Positions 26,098-34,173 of a stretch of 64,000 bases of DNA are shown piece by piece. The DNA comes from Planctomycetota bacterium. Its GTDB lineage: Bacteria; Planctomycetota; MHYJ01; JACQXL01. Positions within the stretch are counted from its first letter, which is position 1. Every line of letters begins with the position of its first letter. The position numbers and the translations under genes were made by a program. The stretch covers positions 124,001 through 188,000 of the forward strand of contig JACRIK010000026.1 of assembly GCA_016235865.1 (NCBI GenBank). Direction: 5' to 3'. The notes below the pieces were generated by a model. It made no database searches, was not told the DNA's origin, and saw nothing but the letters and a program-made list of their open reading frames with translations.

Positions 26098-28740
26098 TTA
26101 TCTTAATTCCCGTTCCAGCTCATCCAGTTCGATAATCTTGGCCCGGACGATAATAAATTGGTGGCGTTTTTCCTCCACCTTGATTTTACGCTTAAAGAAG
26201 GCGGATAGAATCGGGATTTTATCCAGCAGGGGTGTGGAAGCGGTGATATCCTGCTGAAAGACCGTTTCAAACCCGCCTAAGACCAGGGCGCCGCTGTCCG
26301 GTACCTCGGCGCTGGTCCGGCAACGCTGTAAACTTAACCAGGGCTTTTCGATCGTAATTTGCGTTCTTATTGTTCCTGCTTCATATTCTAATGTGGATTC
26401 CCTGCTGTCGACTAGCTCTAACAAGGTCGGGAATATATTCAGTGTGATAAACTTGCGGTCATAACTCATCACCGGCTTGACATCGAGCACCACGCCGGTG
26501 GAATAGGTATTTATCACCGGCTCATAGGCTACGGCGCCGGCCTGGATGTCTCCATCCTGGATATACTGGCGCTGTTTCAGGAATGACACGTTGACCCGTT
26601 GGCCGTTAAGGGCCGTGATTCTGGGCGAATCCAGGATGATTCCTTGGCCGGTTTTTTCCAGCGCCGTCATGAGCATATTGATGCGCGGCGAGCCCAAGAC
26701 GGCAAATTGCAGCCCCAGACCGCCGATGGCCGATGCCGGCAGGGCGTTTTCCACCTGGTTATTCTGGTCCCGGAATGTGTAGGCGGTCCTGAATCTGGTA
26801 TCCCGGGTGCCGCCCAGCAGTAACCCGGCGGTGGGATTGGCCTGTCCGGGTATATCCGGCGCATTAGGTATGGATTCACGGGGTATATTTCTTAGCTCCA
26901 CGCCTAAACTCTCCAGGATATTATCGCTGGTGTTCAGAAAGGTGGCTTCTACCGAAATCATCGCGCTTCGGAATGACCTGATGATTTGCAGGAATTCCGT
27001 TATTTCATCCTGGACCGAGGCGGTATGCACCACCATCAGTTTATTGCTTTCTCCTATCCGGCGTATGATTACGCCCGGGGTATTGCCCTCCCAGGTGCTT
27101 TGTTCCCGGCGGTCTTTGCCGGTGTTCTTTTTGATTAAATCCATCAGTTCATCGGTGGTTATCTTGGCCACCGCGGGCAGGTCTGTCTGCGGCATCTGCC
27201 AGCCCGGAGCTCCGCCCGGCGTCAGCGGTAACTCGATAGTCGGACCGGGAAATTCCGGTATGTCCCTGACCAGGTCGTCCACATTGTGCATCCGCCATTC
27301 TAAATCTTCTTCTAATGCCGTTGACTTGGTTATTTTCACGCTCTTAAAATCCTTATCAAACCCATATGCCAGGCCATATTGCTCCAGCAGGCTCTTTAAC
27401 CCGATATCCAGGGGCAGTCCGGTTAAGGACAGCGTCTTTTTCTCGTTCGGAATCCCTTCCTGTTTGACGTCAGCGGCGTAGATAATGGGTATTTTATACT
27501 GCTGCTGGATGTAATCCGTCACGTTGTATAGGGTGTCATTGCCTTCCAGCTTGAAATCGTGCCTGATGGTCTTGAGTTTCCGCTTTACCTCGACGATATC
27601 CTGGTCGTCTTCTAACCGGCTGGTAACTATTCCGGGCGGCTTCCGCCGGCTGGCTGTCTTCCAAACCCCAGGGTCGTAGCGCACGATTCTATCATCCGCA
27701 TAGGATATTTTCGTTTCCTTGAATTCGTCATACATCGCCTTAAACCGTTCCGAGCGCAGTTTGATGTATTTTTCCGATACCTCATAGTGCCGGGCTCGGA
27801 TGGCCTCTTTTCTTAATTCATCGGCGGTCTTGAAACTGGGCGCTGATTCCAGTATGGTCTGGGCCAGCCGCTCCACCTCTTCAAACCGCCGCTCCTCAAA
27901 AAGAATCAACGCCTGCTTAAAGAGCGACTTGATTCTCTCGTTATACTCCTGTTGGCGCTTTAATTCTTCTTCCTGGGACAGCTGGGCGGCCGCATCACGC
28001 ATCTGCCGGTTGTTTTCTTTTTCCTGATCGGCTCTCAAATCCTGTATGGCCTCTAACCGCGCCTGGGCCTTGCCCAGGTACTCATTCAGCCCGATATCAT
28101 ATGGCAGCCATTTCAGGGTATTTATCACCTGTTCAAATTCCGACTCGGCCTGGCTGTATTTCCTTTCGGCCGCCAGCTTCTCGCCCTGCAGAAAATGGTT
28201 CCGGACCACCACCTCGGTCTCCTGTAGTTTGACCGACAGTTGGTTCTGCAGGAATTCCTTTATCACCTTGATTTCATCCGGCCGGGTGACCAGGATCATC
28301 TGTATCTCAATCTGGAGCTTCTTGGCCTCCGGATGTTGGGGATTGAGTTGGAGGGCTTTGGTCACCTCGTCGCCGGCCTGGACGTAATTAAACTCCTTGA
28401 ATAGTTTCAGTCCCGACTCGTAGTATTTCTGGGCCAGGAACTCATTCTCCTGCATCTTGACGCCCTTGGATTTCTCCAATTCGGACATAACGTCATCGGT
28501 GTCAACCACCTCGCCTTTGTCATTGCGAGCCCGTACGGGCGAAGCAATCTCCTTATCCCTCCGTACGGAGGGAGGCAGGGGGATTAGAGAGTCATTTTCC
28601 GGCGCCAAGTTCTCTGTAATACCGGGGGATGCAGGGGGTTGTAAGGGGGTTGCCTTTTTCGTCCCGGTCACCTGCGTCCCGGTGCACCGGATGCACAGCA
28701 GGGTAGCCAAAACGGCTAAGATGATGAATAATCTTCTCAT
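26098..28740 (-). CDS. Secretin (GspD/PilQ-type) with TPR-like N-terminal region
   Basis: The 880-residue protein is predicted to form an outer-membrane secretion pore. It has an N-terminal hydrophobic signal (MRRLFIILAVLATLLCIRC, possibly a lipobox Cys), then a low-complexity stretch (about residues 25-80) built from dispersed repeats. Helical repeat segments run to ~340. An N0/STN-like domain follows near 405-470 (NDTLYNVTDYIQQQYKIPII). The C-terminal secretin core ends with VPDSGALVLGGFE and LLDKIPILSAFF, diagnostic of the family. No assembly ATPase is nearby; the GspK-like gene at 39270-43277 may belong to the same system. The N-terminal coding region holds a CATTGCGAG-type repeat and two palindromes in frame. 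Confidence 0.88.
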   Translation of the reverse strand: MRRLFIILAVLATLLCIRCTGTQVTGTKKATPLQPPASPGITENLAPENDSLIPLPPSVRRDKEIASPVRARNDKGEVVDTDDVMSELEKSKGVKMQENEFLAQKYYESGLKLFKEFNYVQAGDEVTKALQLNPQHPEAKKLQIEIQMILVTRPDEIKVIKEFLQNQLSVKLQETEVVVRNHFLQGEKLAAERKYSQAESEFEQVINTLKWLPYDIGLNEYLGKAQARLEAIQDLRADQEKENNRQMRDAAAQLSQEEELKRQQEYNERIKSLFKQALILFEERRFEEVERLAQTILESAPSFKTADELRKEAIRARHYEVSEKYIKLRSERFKAMYDEFKETKISYADDRIVRYDPGVWKTASRRKPPGIVTSRLEDDQDIVEVKRKLKTIRHDFKLEGNDTLYNVTDYIQQQYKIPIIYAADVKQEGIPNEKKTLSLTGLPLDIGLKSLLEQYGLAYGFDKDFKSVKITKSTALEEDLEWRMHNVDDLVRDIPEFPGPTIELPLTPGGAPGWQMPQTDLPAVAKITTDELMDLIKKNTGKDRREQSTWEGNTPGVIIRRIGESNKLMVVHTASVQDEITEFLQIIRSFRSAMISVEATFLNTSDNILESLGVELRNIPRESIPNAPDIPGQANPTAGLLLGGTRDTRFRTAYTFRDQNNQVENALPASAIGGLGLQFAVLGSPRINMLMTALEKTGQGIILDSPRITALNGQRVNVSFLKQRQYIQDGDIQAGAVAYEPVINTYSTGVVLDVKPVMSYDRKFITLNIFPTLLELVDSRESTLEYEAGTIRTQITIEKPWLSLQRCRTSAEVPDSGALVLGGFETVFQQDITASTPLLDKIPILSAFFKRKIKVEEKRHQFIIVRAKIIELDELERELR
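28521..28573. repeat. Dispersed repeat and palindromes inside the secretin gene
   Basis: A CATTGCGAG...CGAAGCAATC element (28521-28552) has a central palindrome GCCCGTACGGGC (28529-28540), followed by the perfect 18-bp palindrome TCCCTCCGTACGGAGGGA (28556-28573). The same CATTGCGAG/CGAAGCAATC element is found as an inverted pair at 51238-51314. All of it is translated in frame. Confidence 0.65.
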
Positions 28741-28764
28741 TGTTTTACTTAGGGCAATACGTCT

Positions 28765-28794
28765 TAGATACCATTATTTCCTGGGCGGAGTCAA
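28765..28794 (-). promoter_or_regulatory. Candidate secretin promoter
   Basis: On the minus strand TTGACT (28789-28794) and TATCTA (28765-28770) are 18 bp apart, about 25 bp upstream of the secretin ATG. Confidence 0.4.
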
Positions 28795-28918
28795 GAAAAA
28801 TTGGCCACAAAGGTTAGGTCGTTTAATTGCGTGTAACAATTCCTTGCTTCATGGCTCAGAGTTTAGTTTAATGCCATTAAGCCGGGCGGGGCGGGGGCGG
28901 AATTTAGAAAGGAAAAAT

Positions 28919-29818
28919 ATGAAAAAGAAAATATATTTGGTAATCGGTGCGGCGATTCTGACGGCCATTGGGGTACTCCCTTTCTTGTTAAATGCGGCAG
29001 AGGACGATAATACGTCTCTAAGTGTTGGTACCCGATATCTTAAGGCGCTGAGGGATGGCGATATTAAAGCGGCTTATAATCTTACCAGCCAGGCATTTAA
29101 GTATGCAATACCAGAGTCTGATTTTCGCCGCTGTTTAGTTGGTATTCGTAAATTGTTAATAGAAATGGAAAATGAAAAAGATGTAGATAAGGATCTTTTG
29201 GTAAAGTTCAAGGAGGCGATGAAGGAGAATTACGAGATCTTATACATTGATGATGTGGCATACAAGATCAATGAAAATCGTTCCGCGTTGTTGTTCGTGC
29301 AAAGGTCTCCAGAATACCCTTTAAATTTGATATCGGACAAAGATGAAGCAAAAAAAATTCGTGACCGATATGTGAAAGAGCTTAGCGATGAGTTGGCAAG
29401 AGCCCGGGCCAATAAAAATATTAAAAAAGAGGCGATGGCTGTTTTTGAATCCGCCGTAATGGATTTTGAGAAGGAGAAGAGTTTCCGATTCCCGTCAATC
29501 GCCTATTTGCAGATTTGGAGGAATTATAATTCTGGCAAGTGGGAAGTCTGTCCAAACTTTAATTGGACAGGGAAACGAGATGCGTCTTTAGACTTGAATT
29601 TAAGAAAAGATGCCGGAACCGTCAACCTGAACCATTCTTTTCGCGATTGCCCGAGTAGGTACGAAAAAGATATAAGAAAAATAAGCTATTGGAATTTATG
29701 CATATTAGAGACTAATCCACCGGAATGTTCCAAGTGCGGCAATCAGCTTTTTGACAATTGGGCATACTGTCCGAAATGCGGGACCAAGACGTCGGATGAT
29801 AATGCTGATAAGAAGTAA
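28919..29818 (+). CDS. Membrane-anchored or secreted protein with C-terminal zinc ribbon
   Basis: The 299-residue protein begins with MKKKIYLVIGAAILTAIGVL, a signal peptide or anchor, then a DUF4878-like segment (TRYLKALRDGDIKAAYNLTSQAFK) typical of secreted lumazine-binding-like folds. It ends in a zinc ribbon CSKCGN...CPKCGTK. The ATG at 28919 follows AAAGGAAAAAT; reading further upstream would run into the divergent secretin gene. The combination of an exported N-terminus and a reducing-type zinc ribbon is odd, so topology is uncertain. Function is unknown. Confidence 0.7.
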   Translation: MKKKIYLVIGAAILTAIGVLPFLLNAAEDDNTSLSVGTRYLKALRDGDIKAAYNLTSQAFKYAIPESDFRRCLVGIRKLLIEMENEKDVDKDLLVKFKEAMKENYEILYIDDVAYKINENRSALLFVQRSPEYPLNLISDKDEAKKIRDRYVKELSDELARARANKNIKKEAMAVFESAVMDFEKEKSFRFPSIAYLQIWRNYNSGKWEVCPNFNWTGKRDASLDLNLRKDAGTVNLNHSFRDCPSRYEKDIRKISYWNLCILETNPPECSKCGNQLFDNWAYCPKCGTKTSDDNADKK

Positions 29819-29985
29819 ATAGAGAGCTCGTGGGACAGAGTTCGACGGATAGCATACCGAACTAAGCGAAGCCCCGTTAGAAAGACCTGTAGTAGGGTAA
29901 TAAACTTGAGGCATATTTATAACCATCACGGGTAATCCGGGGACACGTACCAATTTCTGGCCAATCCGAGTATTATCTCAATAAT

Positions 29986-30440
29986 TGTTAGACGTCTAAC
30001 ATTAAAGTTCTCTCTAATCCCGACAAAGACTGTCGGAATAAGAGCTCCTATGTAGCTATCTAGTTCTAAAAATGTGTGACGTCACACATTAAATAGGCAA
30101 TTAAGGGGGGTATATACAGGGATGTGAGGGTGGTATTATAGGGGGGTGTGGGGGAGGGAGGGGGGTAGTTACCCACACCTCCCCTAGTAGTGACCTACAC
30201 CTCCATCGGTAGTGGCCTACACCTCCACTGGTAGTGACCTACACCTCCATCGGCAGTGACCTACACCTCCACTGATTATTGCCTACCCCTCTATTGGTTA
30301 TTACCTACACATCTACCGGTTATTACCTATACATCTACCTGCCAATAGGGTCAAATGTGCGACGTCGCACATTTGTTAGACGTCTAACAATTAAAGCCCC
30401 TTAGGAATGTGTGACGTCACACAATTGTTGGACGTCCAAC
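29986..30440. repeat. Six perfect palindromes centred on GACGTC
   Basis: Palindromes lie at 29986-30001 (16 bp), 30071-30090 (20 bp), 30352-30375 (24 bp), 30373-30390 (18 bp), 30408-30423 (16 bp) and 30427-30440 (14 bp). They alternate between the GTTAGACGTCTAAC and GTGTGACGTCACAC types. The last four form two pairs whose centres are exactly 18 bp apart, and the two groups bracket array B. All six arms are perfect, which chance does not explain. They look like operator or nucleoprotein sites. Confidence 0.85.
30166..30341. repeat. Tandem array, 8 units of 22 bp (array B)
   Basis: Eight units of exactly 22 bp occur, consensus start TAGTGACCTACACCTCC, drifting to TTATTACCTACACATC at the right end. 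GTAG-N4-CTAC dyads occur across unit borders. The sequence is unrelated to array A although the period is identical. Confidence 0.9.
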
Positions 30441-30494
30441 GTTTTATAATACACCTTATTTTAACCTAACTATCGTAATTAAATGGGTTGTGGT

Positions 30495-30624
30495 ATGAAG
30501 TTTGAGACCAAGGCCATACATTCAGGCGATAAGTCGGATAGCGCGTGCGGCGTATGCCTTTACCGATGTCAGCGGGAATGTTAGCACTACTTTTAACCAA
30601 TACGTGATAGGATATGTGGTGTAG
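30495..30624 (+). pseudogene. Fused gene remnants (PLP-enzyme N-terminus and another C-terminus)
   Basis: An ATG at 30495 opens MKFETKAIHSGDKSD, which closely resembles the start of cystathionine gamma-synthase/O-acetylhomoserine sulfhydrylase enzymes. The match is lost after about 15 codons. In another frame (30535-30624) a run ending FTDVSGNVSTTFNQYVIGYVV resembles the C-terminal strand of an Ig-like or FN3-like secreted protein. The junction looks like a deletion scar joining two unrelated gene ends. Both identifications rest on short stretches and are tentative. Confidence 0.4.
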
Positions 30625-30633
30625 GCAATGGGT

Positions 30634-30939
30634 TTAATACTGGGTATATTGCCCTATGTCGCGATAGAGGTCTTTGAGGACTTTGATGGATTCGATCGTT
30701 CCCAGTATCATATAATATCCGGCTACCAGGAAGATGATGGTCAGGGTGATTTTCAGCCACTTTTTGTAATTCGGGTTGAGCCAGATTAGGGGGATGATAA
30801 ACGGCCCGACGCACAGGAACCCGATTATCAGGGTGGTGGTCTTGAAATACCACTTGGGCTTATTGAGGAACTCATTGCAGTAGCGGCACTTGACCGCGTC
30901 GGACTGTATTTCCTCAGCGCAGAATGGGCATTTTTTCAT
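30634..30939 (-). CDS. Zinc-ribbon membrane protein, 101 aa
   Basis: The protein begins with a zinc ribbon, MKKCPFCAEEI...CRYCNEFL (Cys4, 7, 18, 21), followed by two hydrophobic helices (about residues 33-55 and 63-83). This zinc-ribbon plus two-helix form is common among small uncharacterised bacterial proteins. The stop codon is 10 bp from the end of the converging remnant. No ribosome site is obvious. Confidence 0.7.
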   Translation of the reverse strand: MKKCPFCAEEIQSDAVKCRYCNEFLNKPKWYFKTTTLIIGFLCVGPFIIPLIWLNPNYKKWLKITLTIIFLVAGYYMILGTIESIKVLKDLYRDIGQYTQY

Positions 30940-31015
30940 ATCAGGGTAGTTGATAAGTTTATAGGTTTATAAGTTGATAAGTAATAATAGCGCACTTACT
31001 ATCTTATCATCTTAT

Positions 31016-31675
31016 TTACTTATTATCTGTCTTACTCTCCTTGGTTTCTTTTATCTCCGCTTCTGGCACGCCGAGTTGTTTCAGGGCTTGTTCGGCATCA
31101 TAACGTACTTGTTCGTCTTTATCTTTGAGTAGTTCTTTTATCTGAGGAATAGAATCTTTGTCGTCTAAATTAACAAGTGCCTTGATAGCTGTAGCACGGA
31201 TAAGCCAAAATTCGTCATTCAGCTGTTTTCTTATTTTAGGTATTGATTCTTTGTCGCCCAACTTACCAAGAGCTTCTGCAGCAATACTGTATACAGCTGA
31301 ATCATCTAAAAGATTCCGTATTTCAGGGATAGATTCTTTATCTCCCATATTCATTAAACCGTTAAGTGTTGCCATGCGTACAACAATGTCTTTATCCCTA
31401 AGTAATTTTCTTAATTCGGGTAACGATTTCTTGTCTTTTAAGTCATAAAAAAGAACGCCTGATGCCGACAGGCGCACCATTCTGTTCTTATCATTGAGTA
31501 ATTCCCTGACTTCAGCGATAGATTTTTGTCCAGTTGCAACCTCATTTTTAAGGCGGGCGCAAAGCTTCACCATCCCGTCAAACCTGTCTCTAGTATGTTG
31601 AATTTGGTACATAATCCCGGTGGCGGTAAGCAGGGCGCAGGCGATGCCGATTACGATTAATATTGTCTTGGACAT
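31016..31675 (-). CDS. Membrane-anchored HEAT-repeat protein
   Basis: The 219-residue protein has an N-terminal hydrophobic anchor (SKTILIVIGIACALLTATGI), followed by at least five HEAT/PBS-lyase type repeats of about 31 residues. Each carries a DKxSIPEIRxLLxD-like helix (for example DKESIPKIRKQLND and DKDSIPQIKELLKD). Such repeats bind partner proteins, and no enzyme activity is implied. The ATG at 31675 (MSKTI) follows AAAAGG; an upstream start would read into the dispersed repeat at 31706-31736. It is the last gene of the rny-ymdB-xseA-xseB run, though separated from xseB by repeats. Confidence 0.75.
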   Translation of the reverse strand: MSKTILIVIGIACALLTATGIMYQIQHTRDRFDGMVKLCARLKNEVATGQKSIAEVRELLNDKNRMVRLSASGVLFYDLKDKKSLPELRKLLRDKDIVVRMATLNGLMNMGDKESIPEIRNLLDDSAVYSIAAEALGKLGDKESIPKIRKQLNDEFWLIRATAIKALVNLDDKDSIPQIKELLKDKDEQVRYDAEQALKQLGVPEAEIKETKESKTDNK

Positions 31676-31705
31676 ATAATGCCTTTTACCACAGAGGCAC
31701 TGAGG

Positions 31706-31736
31706 CACACATTCGCTTCGCTCAGTGTAAACTCCG
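31706..31736. repeat. Dispersed 31-bp repeat, copy 1
   Basis: The minus-strand sequence CGGAGTTTACACTGAG..GCGAATGTGTG matches 57288-57318 with only two differing bases. The second copy abuts the glcF start. It is surrounded by other low-complexity text such as CAGAGGCACTGAGGCAC. Confidence 0.7.
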
Positions 31737-31764
31737 AATTCTTAGTGTCTTGGTGCCTTTGTGG

Positions 31765-31992
31765 CTACGAATTCTTCTTCGTTGGCTTCGTGGTCAAGTT
31801 GCCCTCGGCATCCTTGGTCAGGAGCTCAATCTTCTTTTCCATCCCGGACAGTATCTCATAGCATTTCTTGAGCGCCTTGATGCCGGTTTCGTACTTCTCC
31901 AGTGATTTCTCCAGGTCCACCTCGCCTTCCTCTAATTCGGCCACCACCTGCTCCACCTCGGCTAAGTAATCCTCGAATCTTTCTTTCTTCAT
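31765..31992 (-). CDS. xseB: Exodeoxyribonuclease VII small subunit
   Basis: The 75-residue helical protein shows the XseB signature: FEDYLAEVEQVVAELEEGEVDLEKSLEKYETGI. It assembles with XseA into the ExoVII single-strand exonuclease. The ATG at 31992 (MKKERFEDY) is the family-like start; an upstream start would add residues unlike the family. It lies about 95 bp downstream of xseA, separated by a short stretch of CCGATTAA-type repeats. Confidence 0.93.
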   Translation of the reverse strand: MKKERFEDYLAEVEQVVAELEEGEVDLEKSLEKYETGIKALKKCYEILSGMEKKIELLTKDAEGNLTTKPTKKNS

Positions 31993-32086
31993 AATAAATA
32001 CAATTGCGTACACGGATTTAGCGGATTTAACCGATTAAGCCGATTAAATTTCCGTTCAATCTGTCTTATCCGCTTAATCTGCTTAC

Positions 32087-33340
32087 TCAATTAACCGTGG
32101 ATTTGATTTCTCCATCGGCCAGTTTGGTTAGTATATCATCTCCTGCTTTTATTTGTTTGACGGATTTCAGTATTTGTTTGTTCCCAGTATATGTAATAGA
32201 ATAGCCCCTGGCAAGTATATTCAGCGGAGAAAGGGCATTGAGCCGGGCGACCTTTTCGGCCAGCGCCAGCCCGGATTTTTCCATGTTCTGTTTAATGTAT
32301 CCGGACAGCCGGGTGGTCAGTTCGTCCATGCGCTGGTAATATTCCCGGATGCGGTTTATGGGCGCCTGCCAGCCAAAGCTCTTACGCAGCGCGTCCAGCT
32401 TGCCTTGGGCCATCTCGGTCTGGTGTTGTAATGAGATAACCAGTTTCTGGCGCAGATGTGCCAGCGTGTCGGTCAGTTCCTCTTTTATCGGCAGGACAAT
32501 CTCAGCCGCGGCTGATGGCGTGGGCGCGCGCCGGTCAGCCACCAAATCCGCAATGGTGTAGTCAATCTCGTGGCCGACCGCGGAGATGATGGGTATCTGG
32601 GAATGGCTGATGGCCCGGGCGACAATCTCTTCATTAAATGCCCAGAGGTCTTCGATACTGCCGCCGCCTCTGCCGACAATCAGGACATCGGGCGGAAAGG
32701 GCAGTTGCGAGAAATCATCTATGGCTTGGGCAATTTCCTCCTTGGCGCCGGCGCCCTGGACCTTGACCGGATAGACGATGATATGCACGGTCGGGAACCG
32801 GCGGTCGATGATATTGAGGATATCCTGCAGTGCCGCGCCGGACAAGGATGTCACGATTCCGATGGTGCCGGGCAGGAATGGCAAAGGCTTTTTGCGTGAG
32901 GCGTCAAACAGGCCTTCGGACTCCAGCTTGCGTTTGAGCTGCTCGAATGCCACCTGCAGGGCTCCAATGCCCTTGGGCTCGGCCGCGTCCACGATTATCT
33001 GGTAGTCGCCGGATTTCTTGTAGACGCTGACCTTGCCCAGGATGATGGTTTCCATTCCGTTTTCTATTTGGAACTTCAGGACCCGGCGGGTGGAGTCAAA
33101 GAGCACGCAGCGAATCTGGCTGGATTCATCTTTAAGCGAGAAGTAGAGATGTCCGGAGACCGGCTGGCGCAGGTTCGAGACCTCGCCGGTGACCCAGACC
33201 GAGCCAATGGCGTTTTCCAGCATGGTCTTGATACGCTCGGTCAGTTCCGAGACCGAGAGCGGTTTCTTGGGGATTAACGACGGCGTGGGAGTCTCGGCCT
33301 TGTTGGAGAATAAGGATAGGTTTTTGTTGTCCAGTTTCAT
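32087..33340 (-). CDS. xseA: Exodeoxyribonuclease VII large subunit
   Basis: This is the catalytic subunit of ExoVII, 417 residues. It has an N-terminal OB fold (VWVTGEVSNLRQPVSGHLYFSL), then the conserved catalytic core with GIVTSLSGAALQDILN, DVLIVGRGGGSIEDLWAFNEE and SAVGHEIDYTIADLVADRRAPTPSAAAE. A C-terminal helical region follows, ending with a strand motif (LARGYSITY). It begins 3 bp after the YmdB-type gene and continues to xseB. Confidence 0.96.
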   Translation of the reverse strand: MKLDNKNLSLFSNKAETPTPSLIPKKPLSVSELTERIKTMLENAIGSVWVTGEVSNLRQPVSGHLYFSLKDESSQIRCVLFDSTRRVLKFQIENGMETIILGKVSVYKKSGDYQIIVDAAEPKGIGALQVAFEQLKRKLESEGLFDASRKKPLPFLPGTIGIVTSLSGAALQDILNIIDRRFPTVHIIVYPVKVQGAGAKEEIAQAIDDFSQLPFPPDVLIVGRGGGSIEDLWAFNEEIVARAISHSQIPIISAVGHEIDYTIADLVADRRAPTPSAAAEIVLPIKEELTDTLAHLRQKLVISLQHQTEMAQGKLDALRKSFGWQAPINRIREYYQRMDELTTRLSGYIKQNMEKSGLALAEKVARLNALSPLNILARGYSITYTGNKQILKSVKQIKAGDDILTKLADGEIKSTVN

Positions 33341-33343
33341 TAA

Positions 33344-34171
33344 TTATTCCTGTCCGTCGGACAGGTCGCTGGTTGGTGCGAGTTTTTCGCAGACCCTTTT
33401 TATCCTGAGTGCCTTACCGGTCTTGGAATCCACGGTCACGATAATAGCGCTCAGCCGGATATCGTTCTTGGCCACGTCAAATGCCGCTGGCATGCCGGTG
33501 ATAAAGGCCGATAGCACCCGGTCGGTCTGCCGGCCGATGACCGAGTCATAAGGACCGCACATGCCGACGTCGGTGATGTAACCCGTGCCTCTGGGCAGGA
33601 TGGTTTCATCAGCCGTCTGGATATGGGTATGCGAGCCGAACAGGCAACTGACCTGGCCATCCAGATGCCAGCCCATGGCGATTTTTTCCGATGTCGCCTC
33701 GCAATGCAGGTCGACAATGATTAGCTTGGTTTGCTGGCCGACATTGGACAGGATATTATTAATGGCGTGGAAAGGGCAGTCGGAATTGGGCTGCATAAAT
33801 ACCCGGCCCTGAAGATTGACGACCGCTATTTTGATGTCCGGATTAATCTTGAGCGGGAAGACTCCGTATCCGTTGCCGGGCGATTCCGGCGGGTAATTGG
33901 CCGGCCTGAGCAGGGCAGTGGTGTTCTTTATGTATTCCACCACGTCCTTTTGTTTCCAGATATGGTCGCCCGAGGTCAGGACATTCAGCCCGTAGGAGAA
34001 CAGTTCGTCGGCGATTTTGGCGGTGATGCCCGATCCGCCGGCCGCGTTTTCGGCATTGGCAACGCAGAAATGGAGCTTTTCTTTCTCCCGCAACTGCGGC
34101 ACCAGCTCGCGGACGGCCATCCGGCCCGGACGGCCGACAATGTCACCGATGATTAGGATGTTCAGTTCCAT
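33344..34171 (-). CDS. YmdB-type metallophosphoesterase (TIGR00282 family)
   Basis: The 275-residue protein is a calcineurin-like phosphoesterase. Metal ligands are visible in IGDIVGRPGR (Asp9), NAENAAGG, SGDHIWK and DLHCEATSEK, with FGSHTHIQTAD at the C-terminal metal site. Bacillus YmdB hydrolyses cyclic nucleotides and affects biofilm development; that role here is inference. It is placed 2 bp after rny, the conserved rny-ymdB neighbourhood. Confidence 0.92.
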   Translation of the reverse strand: MELNILIIGDIVGRPGRMAVRELVPQLREKEKLHFCVANAENAAGGSGITAKIADELFSYGLNVLTSGDHIWKQKDVVEYIKNTTALLRPANYPPESPGNGYGVFPLKINPDIKIAVVNLQGRVFMQPNSDCPFHAINNILSNVGQQTKLIIVDLHCEATSEKIAMGWHLDGQVSCLFGSHTHIQTADETILPRGTGYITDVGMCGPYDSVIGRQTDRVLSAFITGMPAAFDVAKNDIRLSAIIVTVDSKTGKALRIKRVCEKLAPTSDLSDGQE

Positions 34172-34173
34172 AA

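Larger units (their letters stand above)
29819..30494. other. Repeat- and palindrome-rich intergenic region
   Basis: This long non-coding stretch holds an inverted repeat GTTCG/CGAAC near 29838-29860, a TAATCCGGGGACAC motif at 29933-29946 (also at 63127-63140 inverted), six GACGTC-centred palindromes, poly-G runs at 30107-30165 and 22-bp array B. No convincing gene is present apart from the remnant starting at 30495. Confidence 0.6.

Noticed and set aside
28457-28918. N-terminal extension of the zinc-ribbon protein at 28919
   Set aside because: It would run antisense through the secretin start and has no family support; the signal peptide and ribosome site at 28919 are convincing.
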